Below are positions 9,246 to 18,292 of a DNA stretch of 64,000 nt, piece by piece. Under the pieces are notes generated by a model. The model had not been told where the DNA came from. It did no database searches and saw only the letters and a program-made list of their open reading frames with translations. The translations under genes and the position numbers were made by a program. This DNA comes from Shewanella fodinae (GTDB taxonomy: Bacteria; Pseudomonadota; Gammaproteobacteria; Enterobacterales; Shewanellaceae), in contig NZ_BMXW01000020.1 in assembly GCF_014651955.1 (NCBI RefSeq), positions 1-64,000 of the forward strand, written 5' to 3'. Position 1 is the stretch's first letter; each line of letters opens with the position of its first letter.

Positions 9246-10490
9246 ATGGATTACTTTAATTTTCGCGAGAAACATCTGTTTGCTGAAGACTGCAGTGTGG
9301 CCGAATTAGCTAAACAATATGGCACACCATTATATATCTACTCTCGCGCCACACTGGAACGACACTGGCATGCTTTTGATTCGGCTGTGGCTGAACATCC
9401 GCATCTTATCTGCTATGCGGTCAAGGCCAATGCAAACTTAGCTGTGCTCAACTTATTGGCGCGTATGGGCAGCGGTTTTGATATTGTTTCGGGTGGGGAA
9501 CTGGCGCGAGTGGTCGCTGCCGGTGGCGATCCTGCGAAAGTGGTGTTCTCTGGTGTTGGTAAAACTGCCGCCGAGATGAAAATGGCGCTGGAGCTGGGGA
9601 TCTATTGTTTCAACGTAGAGTCATTGGCCGAGTTGGAGCAGTTGAACGATGTCGCTGCCGGACTTAGCACTATGGCACCGGTGTCGCTGCGGATTAATCC
9701 CGATGTAGACGCTGGCACGCACCCTTATATTTCTACCGGTCTCAAGGAAAATAAGTTCGGCATTGCCATGAATGATGCGGAAGCTGCATTTACCCGGGCG
9801 ATGGAACTGCCTTATTTACAGGTCAAAGGTGTGGACTGTCATATTGGCTCACAGCTGACAGAATTGCGACCATTTTTGGATGCCATGGATCGGGTTTTGG
9901 CATTGATTGATCGGCTCAGTGACAAAGGCATCGACATTCACCATTTGGATGTTGGCGGTGGTTTAGGGGTGACCTATGACGAAGAAACGCCCCCAATGCC
10001 TAATGTCTATGCCAGCGCTTTGATGGAGAAACTGCAAGGGCGTGATTTGCAGCTGATCTTCGAACCGGGTCGAGCGATCGCCGCCAATGCTGGCATTTTT
10101 GTCACGCAAGTGTTGTATCTAAAAGAAAATGCTGGGAAAAATTTTGCTATTGTCGATGGTGCCATGAATGATCTCATCCGCCCCGCCTTATATGGTGCTT
10201 GGCAAAAGATTATTCCAGTGCGGCAGTATCGCAGTGCTCCCAAGGTATATGATGTCGTGGGACCTGTGTGTGAAACCGGAGACTTTTTAGGTAAATCTCG
10301 AGAGTTGTCTATCCGCAAAGGGGACTTGTTAGCGGTGCGCTCCAGCGGCGCTTATGGCTTTGTGATGTCGTCTAACTACAACACTCGACCGCGTGCAGCT
10401 GAGGTGATGGTAGATGCCGGTAGCCATTATGTGGTGCGTGAACGCGAAAAACTGCCACAACTCTGGCAAGGTGAACACCTGCTGCCGTAA
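9246..10490 (+). CDS. lysA: Diaminopimelate decarboxylase
   Basis: 414 residues. Fold-type III PLP enzyme that decarboxylates meso-diaminopimelate to L-lysine. Lys60 in CYAVKANANLAVL forms the Schiff base. The HIGSQ and DVGGGLGV phosphate-binding motifs, EPGRAI and the C-terminal CETGD segment of the partner active site are all present. Operon with lptM upstream and dapF downstream. Confidence 0.97.
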   Translation: MDYFNFREKHLFAEDCSVAELAKQYGTPLYIYSRATLERHWHAFDSAVAEHPHLICYAVKANANLAVLNLLARMGSGFDIVSGGELARVVAAGGDPAKVVFSGVGKTAAEMKMALELGIYCFNVESLAELEQLNDVAAGLSTMAPVSLRINPDVDAGTHPYISTGLKENKFGIAMNDAEAAFTRAMELPYLQVKGVDCHIGSQLTELRPFLDAMDRVLALIDRLSDKGIDIHHLDVGGGLGVTYDEETPPMPNVYASALMEKLQGRDLQLIFEPGRAIAANAGIFVTQVLYLKENAGKNFAIVDGAMNDLIRPALYGAWQKIIPVRQYRSAPKVYDVVGPVCETGDFLGKSRELSIRKGDLLAVRSSGAYGFVMSSNYNTRPRAAEVMVDAGSHYVVREREKLPQLWQGEHLLP

Positions 10491-10538
10491 ACTACTCCCA
10501 GTGACCTTTTTGCGCCAAGTGGCGACAAAGGAGCAAGA

Positions 10539-11366
10539 TTGATTCAGTTCACCAAAATGCACGGCTTGGGTAACGACTTTATGGTCGTTGACGGCGTCAC
10601 CCAGAACGTGTTTTTTTCGCCGGAACAGATCCGCCGTCTCGCAGATCGTAACTTTGGTGTGGGGTTTGATCAGTTGTTGCTGGTTGAGCCACCCTACGAT
10701 CCCGACCTCGATTTTCATTATCGTATCTTTAACGCCGATGGCACCGAAGTGGAACAATGTGGTAATGGGGCTCGCTGTTTCGCCCGCTTTGTACGTAATA
10801 AAGGCTTGACTATTAAGCAGAAGATCCGTGTCAGCACCTCGGCTGGCAAGATGACGCTGAGGTTAGAGCGAGATGGCACTGTGACGGTGAATATGGGGGT
10901 GCCCATTACCGACCCTGGTAAAATCCCTTTTAAGGCCAAAAAAGCAGAAAAAACCTATTTGTTGCAGACGGAAGCCCAGACCTTTCTGTGTGGTGCTGTC
11001 TCCATGGGGAACCCTCACTGTGTGATTGAGGTGGCGGATGTAGCGACAACGGATGTGGCGCAAATTGGCGCGCTGCTGACCAACCATGAACGTTTTCCGA
11101 AAGGCGTCAATGTTGGTTTTATGCAGATAGTCAATGAAGGACATATCAAATTGCGCGTTTATGAGCGCGGCGCTGCTGAGACGCTGGCTTGCGGCAGTGG
11201 CGCTTGTGCCGCGGCAGCAGTTGGGCAATTACAAGGCAAATTAGCCAAGATAGTGCGGGTTGACCTTCCCGGTGGCAGTCTGACCATTAACTGGGAAGGC
11301 GAAGGCAAACCATTATGGATGACAGGCCCGGCGGAACACGTGTACGACGGACAAATACAATTATGA
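10539..11366 (+). CDS. dapF: Diaminopimelate epimerase
   Basis: 275 residues. Interconverts LL- and meso-diaminopimelate with two cysteine acid/bases, Cys74 (VEQCGNGAR) and Cys218 ([10 protein letters not shown]), each one higher than in E. coli because of an extra N-terminal residue. The start is a TTG at 10539 preceded by a strong AAAGGAG; the next ATG would cut into the conserved [11 protein letters not shown] motif, so the TTG is right. The stop overlaps the next gene by four bases. Confidence 0.97.
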   Translation: MIQFTKMHGLGNDFMVVDGVTQNVFFSPEQIRRLADRNFGVGFDQLLLVEPPYDPDLDFHYRIFNADGTEVEQCGNGARCFARFVRNKGLTIKQKIRVSTSAGKMTLRLERDGTVTVNMGVPITDPGKIPFKAKKAEKTYLLQTEAQTFLCGAVSMGNPHCVIEVADVATTDVAQIGALLTNHERFPKGVNVGFMQIVNEGHIKLRVYERGAAETLACGSGACAAAAVGQLQGKLAKIVRVDLPGGSLTINWEGEGKPLWMTGPAEHVYDGQIQL

Positions 11367-12019
11367 CCGAAACTGTGGCAACCGAAACCGAAGTAAAAGC
11401 GCGTATGGATGCGCCATTTGATGAGCAGATTATCCGTGAGTATCTGCTCGACAACCCAGATTTTTTCAGTCGTTTCCCGGAACTGCTGTTGGCGATGGTG
11501 TTGCCACATGGTGAACGGGGAACTGTGTCACTGGTCGAAAAACGCCAGGAGATGTTGCGCAGCCGCGTCAATCAGCTTGAAGAAGAGATCACCACGCTGA
11601 TGTCCATGGCAACCCGCAACGAACGAATTTATCGATTTAATACTCAGTTGTGCCGCAAACTGCTGGATTGTGAAGACATTGGCGAATTACGGCAAGTGCT
11701 GACAGCGGAATTGAAAGGTGAATTCCAATTCAGTCATGTACGGCTGATTACCGTGCACGATATTGATTCTGAACTGTCGACAATCTGGCATAAACGGTTA
11801 AAGCAAGGCTACTATTTTGGCCGTCTTACTCGTCAGGAATCCCATCGATTATTTGGTACTGAAGTGGGATCAGTGTCACTGGCGCGCTTATCCGAAGACA
11901 ATGGGCAGGTAATATTTGCCATTGCCAGTGAGGATGTGACCCATTTTCACCCTGAGATGGACAGTATGTTGCTGGAACAGGTGCGGCAGTTACTGGATCA
12001 TCTGTTACCTAAACTCTGA
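11363..12019 (+). CDS. DUF484 (YigA-like) GAF-fold protein
   Basis: 218 residues. A DUF484 protein of the lysA-dapF-xerC cluster: an N-terminal helical segment ([13 protein letters not shown]), then a coiled coil and a GAF-like domain. The biochemical function is unknown. The ATG sits inside the dapF stop (ATGA) and the stop overlaps the xerC start, so it is translated as part of one operon. An upstream in-frame start exists within dapF but has no support. Confidence 0.9.
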   Translation: MTETVATETEVKARMDAPFDEQIIREYLLDNPDFFSRFPELLLAMVLPHGERGTVSLVEKRQEMLRSRVNQLEEEITTLMSMATRNERIYRFNTQLCRKLLDCEDIGELRQVLTAELKGEFQFSHVRLITVHDIDSELSTIWHKRLKQGYYFGRLTRQESHRLFGTEVGSVSLARLSEDNGQVIFAIASEDVTHFHPEMDSMLLEQVRQLLDHLLPKL

Positions 12020-12918
12020 TGATGACAGCACTTGCCGAGTCCCACTGGATAGCGCAATTTGAGCGATTTCTGCGTACGGAACGTCAATTATCTCCATACA
12101 CTGTCCGCAACTATATGAGTGAATTATTGCGGGTTGCGGCACTACTGCCAGATGTCAGTCGTTGGGAAACTATCGAATTTCAACAACTCCAAAGCGTGCT
12201 GGCAAAGTTGCATCGGCAAGGTTTGAGTCCTCGGAGTTTGGCATTAAGCCTCTCTGCGCAAAAACAGTTTTTTACCTTTTTGCTGCGCGAAGGTGCGATC
12301 CGCAGTAATCCTGCTAAGTCGTTGTCGGCCCCCAAACAAGCAAAGCCGCTACCCAAGAATATGGATACTGACAGTGTCAGCCATCTGCTGGATATTGAAG
12401 TCACTGACCCTATCTCGGCTCGCGATAAAGCGATAATGGAACTGTTTTATTCCAGTGGCTTGCGACTGGCGGAATTGGCAGCATTGGACGTGGATGATGT
12501 GGATTTGCCGCAAGCACAGGTGCGGGTTATGGGGAAGGGCAGTAAGGAGCGATTGTTACCGGTTGGCTCGATTGCCGTAGCGGCAATTAAGGTCTGGCTG
12601 GGTTATCGGCAATTGCTGCCTTGCGCGGATCGGGCGCTGTTTGTTACCAGTAAAGGGCAAAGGTTAGCGCACCGCAGTATTCAGGCACGGTTGGCGTTTT
12701 GGGGACAACAGCAAGTCATTGCTGGACGCGTCCATCCCCATAAACTGCGGCACTCATTTGCCACCCATATGCTGGAGTCAAGTGGTGACCTGCGGGCAGT
12801 GCAGGAGCTGCTGGGGCATGCTAATCTGGCGACGACCCAAATCTATACCAGTTTGGACTTTCAACATCTGGCTAAGGTATATGACAGTGCCCATCCTCAT
12901 GCCAAAAAAGGAAAGTGA
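12019..12918 (+). CDS. xerC: Tyrosine recombinase XerC
   Basis: 299 residues. Acts with XerD at dif to resolve chromosome dimers. An N-terminal SAM-like core-binding domain (about 8-100) precedes the catalytic domain with the full set Arg149, Lys173, His241, Arg244, His267 and nucleophile Tyr276. Its place between DUF484 and the YigB-like phosphatase is the standard chromosomal location, so this is the housekeeping enzyme and not a phage integrase. Confidence 0.96.
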   Translation: MMTALAESHWIAQFERFLRTERQLSPYTVRNYMSELLRVAALLPDVSRWETIEFQQLQSVLAKLHRQGLSPRSLALSLSAQKQFFTFLLREGAIRSNPAKSLSAPKQAKPLPKNMDTDSVSHLLDIEVTDPISARDKAIMELFYSSGLRLAELAALDVDDVDLPQAQVRVMGKGSKERLLPVGSIAVAAIKVWLGYRQLLPCADRALFVTSKGQRLAHRSIQARLAFWGQQQVIAGRVHPHKLRHSFATHMLESSGDLRAVQELLGHANLATTQIYTSLDFQHLAKVYDSAHPHAKKGK

Positions 12919-12930
12919 GAGGGAGATGTG

Positions 12931-13647
12931 ATGCGCAGTTTTCTCCGTCTTACGCCATTTCGGGCGCTCAGTTTCGATCTGGACGATACCCTTTATAACA
13001 ATAAGCCGATAATTGCTGCCGCTGAGGTTGAGTTATTGCAGTGGCTGGCACAACATTTCCCAGCGACAACTCAATACAGCCAAGATGATTGGCGACAACT
13101 GAAAATGCGAGTATTAGCCGCACAGCCGCAATTGGTTCACGATACCTCGGCCACCCGCCGTGCGGTGTTATATCTTGGGTTAAAGACGTTAGGCTATCAA
13201 GATGCCATTGCAGTTAAAGGCGCGGATGACGGGCTGAGTTATTTTTATGACAGACGCAGTAATTTTCGGGTGTCGGCGGAGGTGATTTCGCTGCTAACTC
13301 AGTTGTCACAGCGTTGGCCCATCGTCGGCATTACTAACGGTAATGTGAATGAACAAGCCATTGGTCTGGGTGGTGTCATGTCTTTTGTGCTACATCCGGG
13401 CAACGGGGTGCGCATGAAGCCATTTGCCGATATGTTTGTCAAGGCGGCCGAAAGGCTGGCATTGTTACCTTCGCAGTTATTACATGTGGGCGATCACCCA
13501 ATGACCGATGTTGCCGGTGCCCGCCGCGCCGGATGTCAGGCCATCTGGCTTAATCCAGGGTTTGGGCAGGTAGTGGTAAAGTCTTCTGGACCGTTATTAC
13601 CGCAGTTACAAGTGTCTGAGTTAGCGCAATTAAAACAGCTGCTTTAG
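12931..13647 (+). CDS. yigB: HAD-family phosphatase, YigB-like
   Basis: About 238 residues from the ATG at 12931 (a GTG lies one codon earlier). HAD motif I is SFDLDDTLY, motif II ITNGN, motif III the Lys in MKPFADMF, and motif IV HVGDHPMTDVAGA. E. coli YigB can dephosphorylate the riboflavin precursor 5-amino-6-(5-phosphoribitylamino)uracil and FMN. It closes the operon begun by lptM-lysA. Confidence 0.88.
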   Translation: MRSFLRLTPFRALSFDLDDTLYNNKPIIAAAEVELLQWLAQHFPATTQYSQDDWRQLKMRVLAAQPQLVHDTSATRRAVLYLGLKTLGYQDAIAVKGADDGLSYFYDRRSNFRVSAEVISLLTQLSQRWPIVGITNGNVNEQAIGLGGVMSFVLHPGNGVRMKPFADMFVKAAERLALLPSQLLHVGDHPMTDVAGARRAGCQAIWLNPGFGQVVVKSSGPLLPQLQVSELAQLKQLL

Positions 13648-13790
13648 CCGAATAAAGGCGACGTCCATACACAATTATTCACGTTTAAATTTCTTCAAAC
13701 AGTCACACTTTTGTTATTATCATTTGTGTAACATATAGCTTATTATTACGTTACATACGTTGCGATGTTATTTTTTGTCCGAGGTAAAGC

Positions 13791-14390
13791 TTGTCTCTTT
13801 CATGGTACCGTTTAACCACTTTGTTTTTGCTGAGTATCAGTCTCCCTGTAGCCGCCCAGGTTGGCGCGGTTAACTACGGTTTTATCTACGGCTTGTCGCA
13901 TCCTTTTCAGGGCATGGACCATATTCTCGCAGCACTCAGTGTTGGAATGCTTTGCACCATGTTGGAGCGCGGCCTAGTGTGTATGATCCCTTTGGCGTTT
14001 TTGTTTTTTATGTGTCTTGGCAGTATTGCGGGCATATTGGCGGTGCCAATGCCAATCGCAGATTCATTTTTGGCGTTAGGGGTCGTGGCGCTTGGCGGTA
14101 TCATTGCCCTAAACCGCAGCATGCCCGTGTCGTTTGCTATGGCATTTGTCGGGATATTTGCGGTATTTCATGGCTATGAACATGGGGCGTTAATGCCAGC
14201 AGGGGCCTCACCACTGGCGTATCTGTCAGGCCTGCTGGCAGGTACTGTCTTATTGCAGTTAATGGGTGTCTTAATTGGTAAGATTCTGAGACATCTGGAT
14301 AATAATAGTCGACTGCTGCGCATTACCGGCGGCGTTATTGCCGTCGCCGGTGGTTATTTAGTGCTGGCGTTGTTATGGCCTATCCCATAG
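13791..14390 (+). CDS. HupE/UreJ-family membrane protein
   Basis: 199 residues. A signal peptide (cut after about residue 22, PVAAQ) is followed by HPFQGMDHILA, the histidine-bearing HupE/UreJ signature, then five or six transmembrane helices with a further HGYEHG motif. Family members are proposed nickel or cobalt permeases. The start is a TTG at 13791 behind a GAGGTAAAG ribosome site; no ATG gives an intact signal peptide. No hydrogenase or urease gene is nearby. Confidence 0.82.
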   Translation: MSLSWYRLTTLFLLSISLPVAAQVGAVNYGFIYGLSHPFQGMDHILAALSVGMLCTMLERGLVCMIPLAFLFFMCLGSIAGILAVPMPIADSFLALGVVALGGIIALNRSMPVSFAMAFVGIFAVFHGYEHGALMPAGASPLAYLSGLLAGTVLLQLMGVLIGKILRHLDNNSRLLRITGGVIAVAGGYLVLALLWPIP

Positions 14391-14404
14391 GTGTCATCAA
14401 TAAC

Positions 14405-15106
14405 TTAGACTTCCAGCTGTAATGCTTTTGGAAATAACACGTTGTTTTCTAAATGTATATGGGTGAATAAGTCCTGTTCAAACTCCGCTAAAGTCGCGTA
14501 GCACACTCTCCAGGTGGTGCAGGCGTGGGCTGGCGGTTGATAATTCTGTGTCAGTTGCCGTAGTTTTTGTAAGATCTGCCCGGCTTCCTCATGCTCGTAT
14601 TCCATCGCATGTATCGGATTATCGATTGTACCAAAGCAGCTATTGATGCGGTCACCATTACTCAGTGCTCGAATGGCCGGGAACAACACCTGTTCCTCTT
14701 TTTGCAGATGCGGTAGTAGATCTGCAACCAGTGCTTTAATCCAGCCAGCGACAGGTTTGATTTCTTCATACTTGTCACCATGGGCACGCACCATTTTATC
14801 GGCATATTCCAGCAGCAGTGGCGCTTTCTGTCTTACATATTCATGATGCTTACGTTCAATATGGTCGATTAAATCAGCCAATGGTAGTTGTATCAGTTGG
14901 TCTTGTTTATCGCCACTGCGTTGTAGTTGCTGCAGTGCTTGTATAACGATGGTAGGCTCCGCATTAGCCCGCTGACAAGCGGCTGCTAACGTTCTTCCTC
15001 CCCCACAACAAAAGTCAATACCGAACTGGCTGAAGATATGGGCGTTACGGAAATCTTCAGCAACTAAATCCCCTACACGGCGGTCGAGCTCAATTTCTTT
15101 GGACAT
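14405..15106 (-). CDS. ytfE: Iron-sulfur cluster repair di-iron protein YtfE/RIC
   Basis: 233 residues. Repairs Fe-S clusters and di-iron centres damaged by nitric oxide or peroxide. The N-terminal ScdA_N domain has the GIDFCCGG signature; the C-terminal hemerythrin-like domain supplies His/Glu ligands (HHEYV, HLQKEEQVLFP, EYEHEE, HIHLENNVLFP). The promoter carries an excellent NsrR-like operator. Convergent with the HupE gene across 14 bases. Confidence 0.95.
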   Translation of the reverse strand: MSKEIELDRRVGDLVAEDFRNAHIFSQFGIDFCCGGGRTLAAACQRANAEPTIVIQALQQLQRSGDKQDQLIQLPLADLIDHIERKHHEYVRQKAPLLLEYADKMVRAHGDKYEEIKPVAGWIKALVADLLPHLQKEEQVLFPAIRALSNGDRINSCFGTIDNPIHAMEYEHEEAGQILQKLRQLTQNYQPPAHACTTWRVCYATLAEFEQDLFTHIHLENNVLFPKALQLEV

Positions 15107-15128
15107 AGCAAACTCCTGCTGGAAATAT

Positions 15129-15151
15129 AAGCTGTATTATAAATACGTCTT
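15129..15151. promoter_or_regulatory. Candidate NsrR operator before ytfE
   Basis: An 11-1-11 type inverted repeat: left half AAGCTGTATT, right half AAATACGTCTT, with a two-base centre. It differs from the gammaproteobacterial NsrR consensus (AAGATGYATTT/AAATRCATCTT) at about three positions. It lies 23 bases upstream of the ytfE start, as expected for repression relieved by nitric oxide. Confidence 0.7.
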
Positions 15152-15688
15152 TTATATTTGCATTATAAAGTTGAGTAATTTGCTAGGTTAAGCACATTTT
15201 TAATGGTTGCTAGACGACATGGTAGTGGCTATTAATATATTTAACTTATTGAAAAACATCATAATTAACCATCCTCTGTTGCAGGTGCAAGATGATTGAG
15301 ATATTCCGGGAGTCTGTACCGTCATAAGCTGTAGCGCATTGAACAATACCTCGAAATACGGTTACTTATTCAGCTTGTACTTATAGTTAAAATGGTATAC
15401 GTTATTTTTTATTCGATAAATATGAGTGCAATCAACTCAGCAACATTAGTGATATCTCCGTAGTACCTTCGTCAGTTTTGGGTAAATAGTCGGCAGACTT
15501 ACCGATTGGGGCATCGGTTGTGGGGACTCAGATGAAGTGGTGGGGATCATCGGAAACGTTAAGCCGTATGGCAGCGCGTGAGTTGCAAGTGTTTACCGTA
15601 CAAAAACTACTTATAACAACAGTCCAGTAAGACTGGGCATTTTTATTCTCTTGCCATATGGCAAAGTAAAAGCCTTAGGATAACCAAC
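15152..15688. other. Intergenic region between ytfE and nhaC
   Basis: About 540 bases. It holds the ytfE promoter side, a GTATACG element at 15388-15407 and the nhaC leader. The only open frames are under 50 codons (for example an ATG at 15532) with no recognisable product. I see no riboswitch fold. Confidence 0.4.
15388..15407. promoter_or_regulatory. GTATACG element upstream of nhaC (candidate GntR operator, weak copy)
   Basis: TAAAATG-GTATAC-GTTATTT. Shares the GTATACG core and AT-rich flanks with the hydroxyproline-cluster sites but diverges in the right flank, and lies about 280 bases from the nhaC start, farther than the other copies. Confidence 0.35.
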
Positions 15689-17140
15689 ATGACTCCGCTA
15701 CATCCTTCCCGTTTACCCACTGTTCCACAGATATTATTACTGGCGCTGATGATCATCGGTGTCATCTTTATGTTCGTGCACATACTTGGCCTAGCAATCC
15801 AATTGGCGTTGCTGGTGAGCTGGTTTCTGGTGATGGGGCTAGGAAAAATTCTCAAGCTCGATTACCACACTATGCAACAGGGATTGACCCATGGCATTAG
15901 TCAGGGGATGGACGCCATTCTGGTGTTGATTGCGGTGGGGGCGCTGATCGGTAGCTGGATGGCGGGGGGCGTGGTACCCAATATTATTTATCTCGGCTTA
16001 TCAGTGATGAGTCCGCACATATTTTTACTGGCAGCCTTTTTTGTCTGCATGGTGACCTCACTGGCAACGGGCACTTCCTTTGGTACCGCTGGCACTGCGG
16101 GCATCGCCATGATGGGCATTGGGGCGGGCTTTGATCTGCCAGCGCCCTTGGTGGCAGGCGCGGTGATCTCTGGCGCTTATGTCGGCGATAAACTGTCACC
16201 GCTATCGGACACTACTGTGATGACGGCGTCGCTGTGCAAGGTCAACATTATCGACCATATCAAGTCTATGCTGTATGTCAGCGTCCCGGCTATTACTATT
16301 GCGGGATTGTTGTTCTTGGTCGTAGGGCTGAGTTACGGTCAAAGTGGTAATGTTAGCCGTGCGCAGGATGTGATGCATGCGCTGTCGCAGCACTATGTGA
16401 TTGCTTGGTATATGTTGCTACCAGCTGCAGCAGTGATTGCATTGTTGTTACTGCGCTTGCCTTCCGTTCCGGTGATCAGTTTCGGTGCTTTACTCGGAGT
16501 AATCTGGGCCTGTGTGTTTGAACAGATGTCACCAATAGCAGCATTTGCGACCTTGTATCAAGGAAATCACGTACAGTCGGATTTGAATTTTTTGAATATT
16601 CTGCTCAATCGTGGTGGCATCGCATCAATGTTAGAAGTGATTCTGCTCGTCATGCTGGCGCTAGGTCTGGGTGGCTTGATGGAAGTTACCGGGGTGTTGA
16701 CTACTATCTCTAACGGATTGCAGCGTTGGGCGCACTCATTAGGTCGTTTGGGGCTATCCACTTTGTTTGCGGGTTTTTTGGGGAATTTCCTCGGTGGGGC
16801 GGCTTATGTTTCCTTGATTACCGCCAGCACGATTACTGGGAAAAATTATGACGAGCTTGGTGTTGATCGGCGCGTTTTGTCACGTAACACCGAGGCTGGA
16901 GGTACCATTACCACGCCGATGATCCCCTGGACTGACGGTGGCGTGTTTATGGCTACAACCTTGGGAGTATCAACTGCCGCTTATCTGCCGTTTCTTTGGT
17001 ATCACATGTTAGTGCTGCTGATTTCAGCCCTGTACTGTTACACCGGTTGGTTTTGTTTTCAGCGTCAGGGCGTGATGAAAACATCGGCTCCATCATCAGC
17101 GGAAAGCTCGGCATCTTCCTCTATTCTGGAAGCGGATTAG
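15689..17140 (+). CDS. nhaC: NhaC-type Na+/H+ antiporter family transporter
   Basis: 483 residues, about 11-12 transmembrane helices. The family signature TSFGTAGTAGIAMMGIG, the GAYVGDKLSPLSDTT motif with its ion-site Asp residues, and the C-terminal NTEAGGTITTPMIPW are all present. NhaC-family members exchange protons for Na+, and some exchange organic acids or amino acids. It precedes the hydroxyproline gene set and has a weak GTATACG element, so a part in importing hydroxyproline or balancing Na+ is possible but unproven. AGGA ribosome site. Confidence 0.88.
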   Translation: MTPLHPSRLPTVPQILLLALMIIGVIFMFVHILGLAIQLALLVSWFLVMGLGKILKLDYHTMQQGLTHGISQGMDAILVLIAVGALIGSWMAGGVVPNIIYLGLSVMSPHIFLLAAFFVCMVTSLATGTSFGTAGTAGIAMMGIGAGFDLPAPLVAGAVISGAYVGDKLSPLSDTTVMTASLCKVNIIDHIKSMLYVSVPAITIAGLLFLVVGLSYGQSGNVSRAQDVMHALSQHYVIAWYMLLPAAAVIALLLLRLPSVPVISFGALLGVIWACVFEQMSPIAAFATLYQGNHVQSDLNFLNILLNRGGIASMLEVILLVMLALGLGGLMEVTGVLTTISNGLQRWAHSLGRLGLSTLFAGFLGNFLGGAAYVSLITASTITGKNYDELGVDRRVLSRNTEAGGTITTPMIPWTDGGVFMATTLGVSTAAYLPFLWYHMLVLLISALYCYTGWFCFQRQGVMKTSAPSSAESSASSSILEAD

Positions 17141-17164
17141 CCGTTATTTCTCGATGATCTGATA

Positions 17165-17198
17165 ATGCCTGCAGCAAGATGTTTGCAGGCATTTTTTT
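17165..17198 (+). terminator. Terminator after nhaC
   Basis: Nine-base-pair stem ATGCCTGCA/TGCAGGCAT followed by seven T residues, 25 bases past the nhaC stop. Confidence 0.85.
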
Positions 17199-17404
17199 AT
17201 GGTATTTAGCGTCCTCACACTCGGCAGCTTTGTGAGGATAAATTGTCGGGCGTACAGTGGATCACAATCAAAGTAGGCATTCAGCAACTTAAATAGTATA
17301 ATGTTTGCCTAAATCAGTATTTCCCCACCACTTTTACCGGTCATCTTTGTTCAGCAGAATAAGGTTGTTCAGTTGAATGGAATTCCGGGCTTTGGAGTTA
17401 ATTT

Positions 17405-18046
17405 ATGTCGATTGTGGTCAAGACCCTGTCAGAACAGGCATACGAGATTATCAGAGATCGTATCCTGGCCAATGACATGCTTCCTTCAAAACCGCTCAGG
17501 CAGGATGCCTTATCTAAGGGGTTAGGCGTTAGCAAAATCCCGTTGCGTGAAGCCTTAACTCGTCTGGAACATGATGGTTTACTCATCTCCCACCCAAACC
17601 GTGGTTTCTTAGTGCGACCGCTGACGGTGGCTGAAGCGGAGGATGTGTTCCGTTTGCGTATCTTGATAGAACCTGATGCCGCAGCTGAAGCCTGTAAAGA
17701 AGCGGATGATGAGCTTCGCGCCATGGTGGAATCTACGTTTCGTAAGTTTGAGGGGATGAGTGGTGGTGCGTCAGCTGGGGTCTCGGTAAATCGCGATTTT
17801 CATCTGGCACTCACGGCGTCACCACAGCGTGGGGTTACCCAAGATATTCTGGAAAAACTGCACCTATTGTCAGAACGCTATGTGCGCAAACACCTGGAAC
17901 CACCTCATCGGGAAGTGAATGCGCTCAGTGAGCATCAACAGATTTTCGATGCCTGGATGGCGCGTGATGCCAAGACTGTGAAAAAACTGATTAAAGAACA
18001 TACCAAAGGTGTGCTGGACGATCTGCGACAACAGCTGCAGGCATAA
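17405..18046 (+). CDS. GntR/FCD-family regulator of the hydroxyproline cluster
   Basis: 213 residues. N-terminal winged helix (about 8-72) with GVSKIPLREALTRLEHDG, the GntR recognition helix region; C-terminal all-helical FCD ligand domain with the metal-binding Asp/His set in NRDFHLAL and SEHQQIF. FCD regulators usually bind short palindromes and release them on binding an organic or amino acid. It sits directly before the hydroxyproline genes and has a half-matching GTATAA element at 17296 in its own leader, so it is the natural candidate to bind the GTATAC sites listed here. Confidence 0.88.
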   Translation: MSIVVKTLSEQAYEIIRDRILANDMLPSKPLRQDALSKGLGVSKIPLREALTRLEHDGLLISHPNRGFLVRPLTVAEAEDVFRLRILIEPDAAAEACKEADDELRAMVESTFRKFEGMSGGASAGVSVNRDFHLALTASPQRGVTQDILEKLHLLSERYVRKHLEPPHREVNALSEHQQIFDAWMARDAKTVKKLIKEHTKGVLDDLRQQLQA

Positions 18047-18057
18047 TTTTCATCGAG

Positions 18058-18083
18058 GCCCGGGTCATATCCCGGGCTTTTTT
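18058..18083 (+). terminator. Terminator after the GntR gene
   Basis: Perfect GCCCGGG/CCCGGGC stem with a six-base loop, followed by six T residues. Isolates the regulator from the following catabolic genes. Confidence 0.9.
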
Positions 18084-18244
18084 ATAATATCAACTCGCCG
18101 TTCCCTTTCTTTGACTGTAGTGCCCCAATCGTCTGCGAAACAAACTGATACAGAGTTCTAGTTGCCTGACGCAACCGTTCGACCACTAATATCGGCTAGC
18201 AGCAACAAAAAATTAACAGCAGGTGATTGTTAGTTCTGTATTTG

Positions 18245-18264
18245 TTATATAGTATACGAATTAT
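18245..18264. promoter_or_regulatory. GTATACGA operator before the D-hydroxyproline dehydrogenase gene
   Basis: TTATATA-GTATAC-GAATTAT, 29 bases upstream of the preferred start at 18293. The palindromic core GTATAC is at 18252-18257. It matches the 19603 site in ten consecutive bases around the core (TAGTATACGA). Confidence 0.6.
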
Positions 18265-18292
18265 TCCAAAATATTTGATGTTGGTTGTTGCT

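Noticed and set aside
12019-12918. Phage or island integrase
   Set aside because: Gene order lysA-dapF-DUF484-xerC-yigB shows it is the housekeeping XerC.
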